Shown here one piece after another: positions 59,962-61,274 of a stretch of 61,274 bases of DNA (position 1 is the stretch's first letter; each line of letters opens with the position of its first letter). This DNA comes from SURF-25 sp040754255 (lineage in GTDB: Bacteria; Omnitrophota; Gorgyraeia; Gygaellales; Profunditerraquicolaceae), in contig JBFMDA010000002.1 in the NCBI GenBank assembly GCA_040754255.1, positions 1 to 61,274 on the forward strand, in the 5' to 3' direction. Below the pieces are notes generated by a model that worked only from the letters and a program-made list of their open reading frames with translations, was not told the DNA's origin and did no database searches. Both the position numbers and the translations under genes were made by a program.

Positions 59962-61274
59962 TACTTTCCCTCTTTTTCTATCTCATTTAAAGCCCCGGAA
60001 ATTCTGCGCTGCCGGTCAAACGCGGACGCACTCTTTTGTTCGCGGTGAGGAGACGGGTATTTTGTATTTATCTGAGCTAGCATTTTTGAATCATTCTTGA
60101 TTATACGAGGAGTGATAAACACAAGCAGCTCCCGCTCTTTATCCTTGCTTTTATTTTTATGCCTGAACAAGGCCCCTAACACGGGAATATCCCCAAGCAA
60201 CGGTAGCTTTGTATCCACTTCGTTAAGTTCATTGCGGATCAAACCGCCTAACACAACGGTATCGCCGTCATTGACTCTCACAATAGACTTGGTAATACGG
60301 ATTTCAGGGTCTTTAAAAGTAGTACTGCTAAAAGTCCCCCCTGCTTTTGCTTCGGATACAGAAGGGATAATAAGCATAGTTATTTCACCGGTATCAGAAT
60401 TCACTTGCGGAGTTACCCTTAAACTTACCCCTGTTTCCGCTCTTTCTGCTTCTATGCTCGTACTGGCAGAGCCCTCTGCTGAGGTAGTGGTAGTCTTAAT
60501 CCCCACTGCTTCATTAGTTGCGATTTTTATCTCTGCTGTTTCATTATCAAGCGTCAAAATTCTTGGCCGTGCTAAATATTTGGTGTCTGTCTGTGTCCTT
60601 AAAAAATTAATGACTTCTCCGTACGTCTCCCCTAACACAAGAGAACCGGCTGTTGAGCTTGTAACGCCTGTTGCTCCTTTATAGGTGACGTCTCCAAGAA
60701 AAAATCTAGCCCCTCTACGCATAAAACCGCCCGGTAATATTAACGTAAAAGGGCTTGAGCCGTATTGTATGCCCAGATTATCAACGGTATCTCTGCTTAC
60801 ATCTAACATTTCGACATCCATAACAATCTGCGTGCGGGGCACATCCAATGCCGCAATGAGCTTTTCAATAACAGGCATATTCGCCGGGACATCCGTAACT
60901 ATGATGCTGTTGGTTACGCTGTCTTCGGTAATCTTACCGTATTGGGTTAACATTGCGGCTACAGACGCAACAATTCCTGACGGCACTTCAGTGCCTCCTT
61001 TTGCGTCTGCGCTGTCATCCCCGCCTCCGCCGCCCTGCTGAGTATCCGCTAATGTCGGTTCTACATACTTTTTAATAATTTTTCTTTCCCGTGTCAAATT
61101 CGCACTTGTCACAGTCCCGTATTTTAGGCGGAAGACTTTCGTAACCGTCAGCACGGGAGGCCTCCCGGAATTACGCACAATGAAAATATTGGAGTCGCGG
61201 TCGAAATCGTACTCCAGGTTATTGGCTTTGAAAATTTTATCCATCGCGTCTCTAATCGAAACCTTATCCAGGTA
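59961..61274 (-). CDS. pilQ: Secretin (PilQ/GspD), N-terminal part beyond window (partial)
   Basis: The frame is open to the right edge, and the first 10 codons seen are in frame with an internal ATG at 61244, so the true start lies outside. Visible: a secretin N-domain repeat, a low-complexity Gly-rich linker (QQGGGGGDDSADAKGG), an N3-type domain with IVMDVEMLDVSRD, then the secretin barrel (EIKIATNEAVGIKT and DTVVLGGLIRNEL) and the C-terminal PLLGDIPVLGALFRHK and LLVFITPRII. It forms the outer-membrane pore. Followed by pilB. Confidence 0.93.
   Translation of the reverse strand, partial: YLDKVSIRDAMDKIFKANNLEYDFDRDSNIFIVRNSGRPPVLTVTKVFRLKYGTVTSANLTRERKIIKKYVEPTLADTQQGGGGGDDSADAKGGTEVPSGIVASVAAMLTQYGKITEDSVTNSIIVTDVPANMPVIEKLIAALDVPRTQIVMDVEMLDVSRDTVDNLGIQYGSSPFTLILPGGFMRRGARFFLGDVTYKGATGVTSSTAGSLVLGETYGEVINFLRTQTDTKYLARPRILTLDNETAEIKIATNEAVGIKTTTTSAEGSASTSIEAERAETGVSLRVTPQVNSDTGEITMLIIPSVSEAKAGGTFSSTTFKDPEIRITKSIVRVNDGDTVVLGGLIRNELNEVDTKLPLLGDIPVLGALFRHKNKSKDKERELLVFITPRIIKNDSKMLAQINTKYPSPHREQKSASAFDRQRRISGALNEIEKEGK

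Overview
All recognisable genes in this window lie on the minus strand, so the map reads from right to left. The organism looks like an uncultivated diderm bacterium. It has heptose-phosphate genes for LPS, a lipoprotein with a lipobox, a secretin and type IV pilus genes. An exported protein carrying a YYPSPYG motif, a PPi-type phosphofructokinase and an Asp23/AmaP pair remind me of Candidatus Omnitrophota. That placement is an inference and has not been tested.

Layout. (a) 1-12823: a long, tightly packed housekeeping operon starting at rpsU with a good sigma70-type promoter (12858-12886). It continues through a TIM-barrel isomerase, MEMO, DUF1844, a Trm112-like protein, aroQ, an Xaa-Pro peptidase, efp, accB, accC, Asp23/AmaP, a PPi-type pfk, gmhA, rfaE2, thiD2, thiE, thiC, tRNA-Gly, a LysM/LytM lipoprotein and a P-loop ATPase cut by the window edge. 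(b) 12929-33858: the unusual region, an unbroken run of 21 genes, nearly all touching or overlapping, behind one promoter (33881-33909) and visibly more AT-rich than its flanks. It holds an exported protein, two HxsD-like proteins, an HxsB-like radical SAM/SPASM maturase, an exported metal-ribbon protein, and an 85-aa HxsA-like precursor with a TTG start whose C-terminus carries His-Xaa-Ser repeats. Twelve further radical SAM genes follow, giving 13 genes and 14 radical SAM domains in all. Also present are a domain of unknown function found both alone and fused to a radical SAM enzyme, an archaeal-type A24 prepilin peptidase, and a GYPxCC protein. I read this as a greatly expanded His-Xaa-Ser (Hxs) RiPP-like system. 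(c) 33906-39180: mtaB, rsmE, a DsbD_2-type membrane protein, and an AmmeMemoRadiSam pair in which both proteins carry signal peptides. (d) 39181-39754: a gene-free, hairpin-rich stretch around tRNA-Ala. (e) 39755-55049: a glycan cluster with a nucleotidyltransferase, an SDR epimerase, four radical SAM enzymes (three B12-binding), glycosyltransferases, a GT39-like membrane protein and an STT3/PglB oligosaccharyltransferase. (f) 55094-61274: type IV pilus/type II secretion genes (two minor pilins, two major-type pilins, pilC, pilB, and a secretin cut by the window edge).

How they may work together. In region (b) HxsB, the HxsD-like proteins and a family of HxsC-like radical SAM enzymes probably modify the HxsA-like peptide in the cytoplasm. 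Signal peptidase would then release a 36-residue His/Ser-rich peptide outside the membrane. In regions (e) and (f) the glycan genes probably build a lipid-linked oligosaccharide that the STT3 enzyme transfers to Asn sequons. Three of the four adjacent pilin-like proteins contain such sequons.
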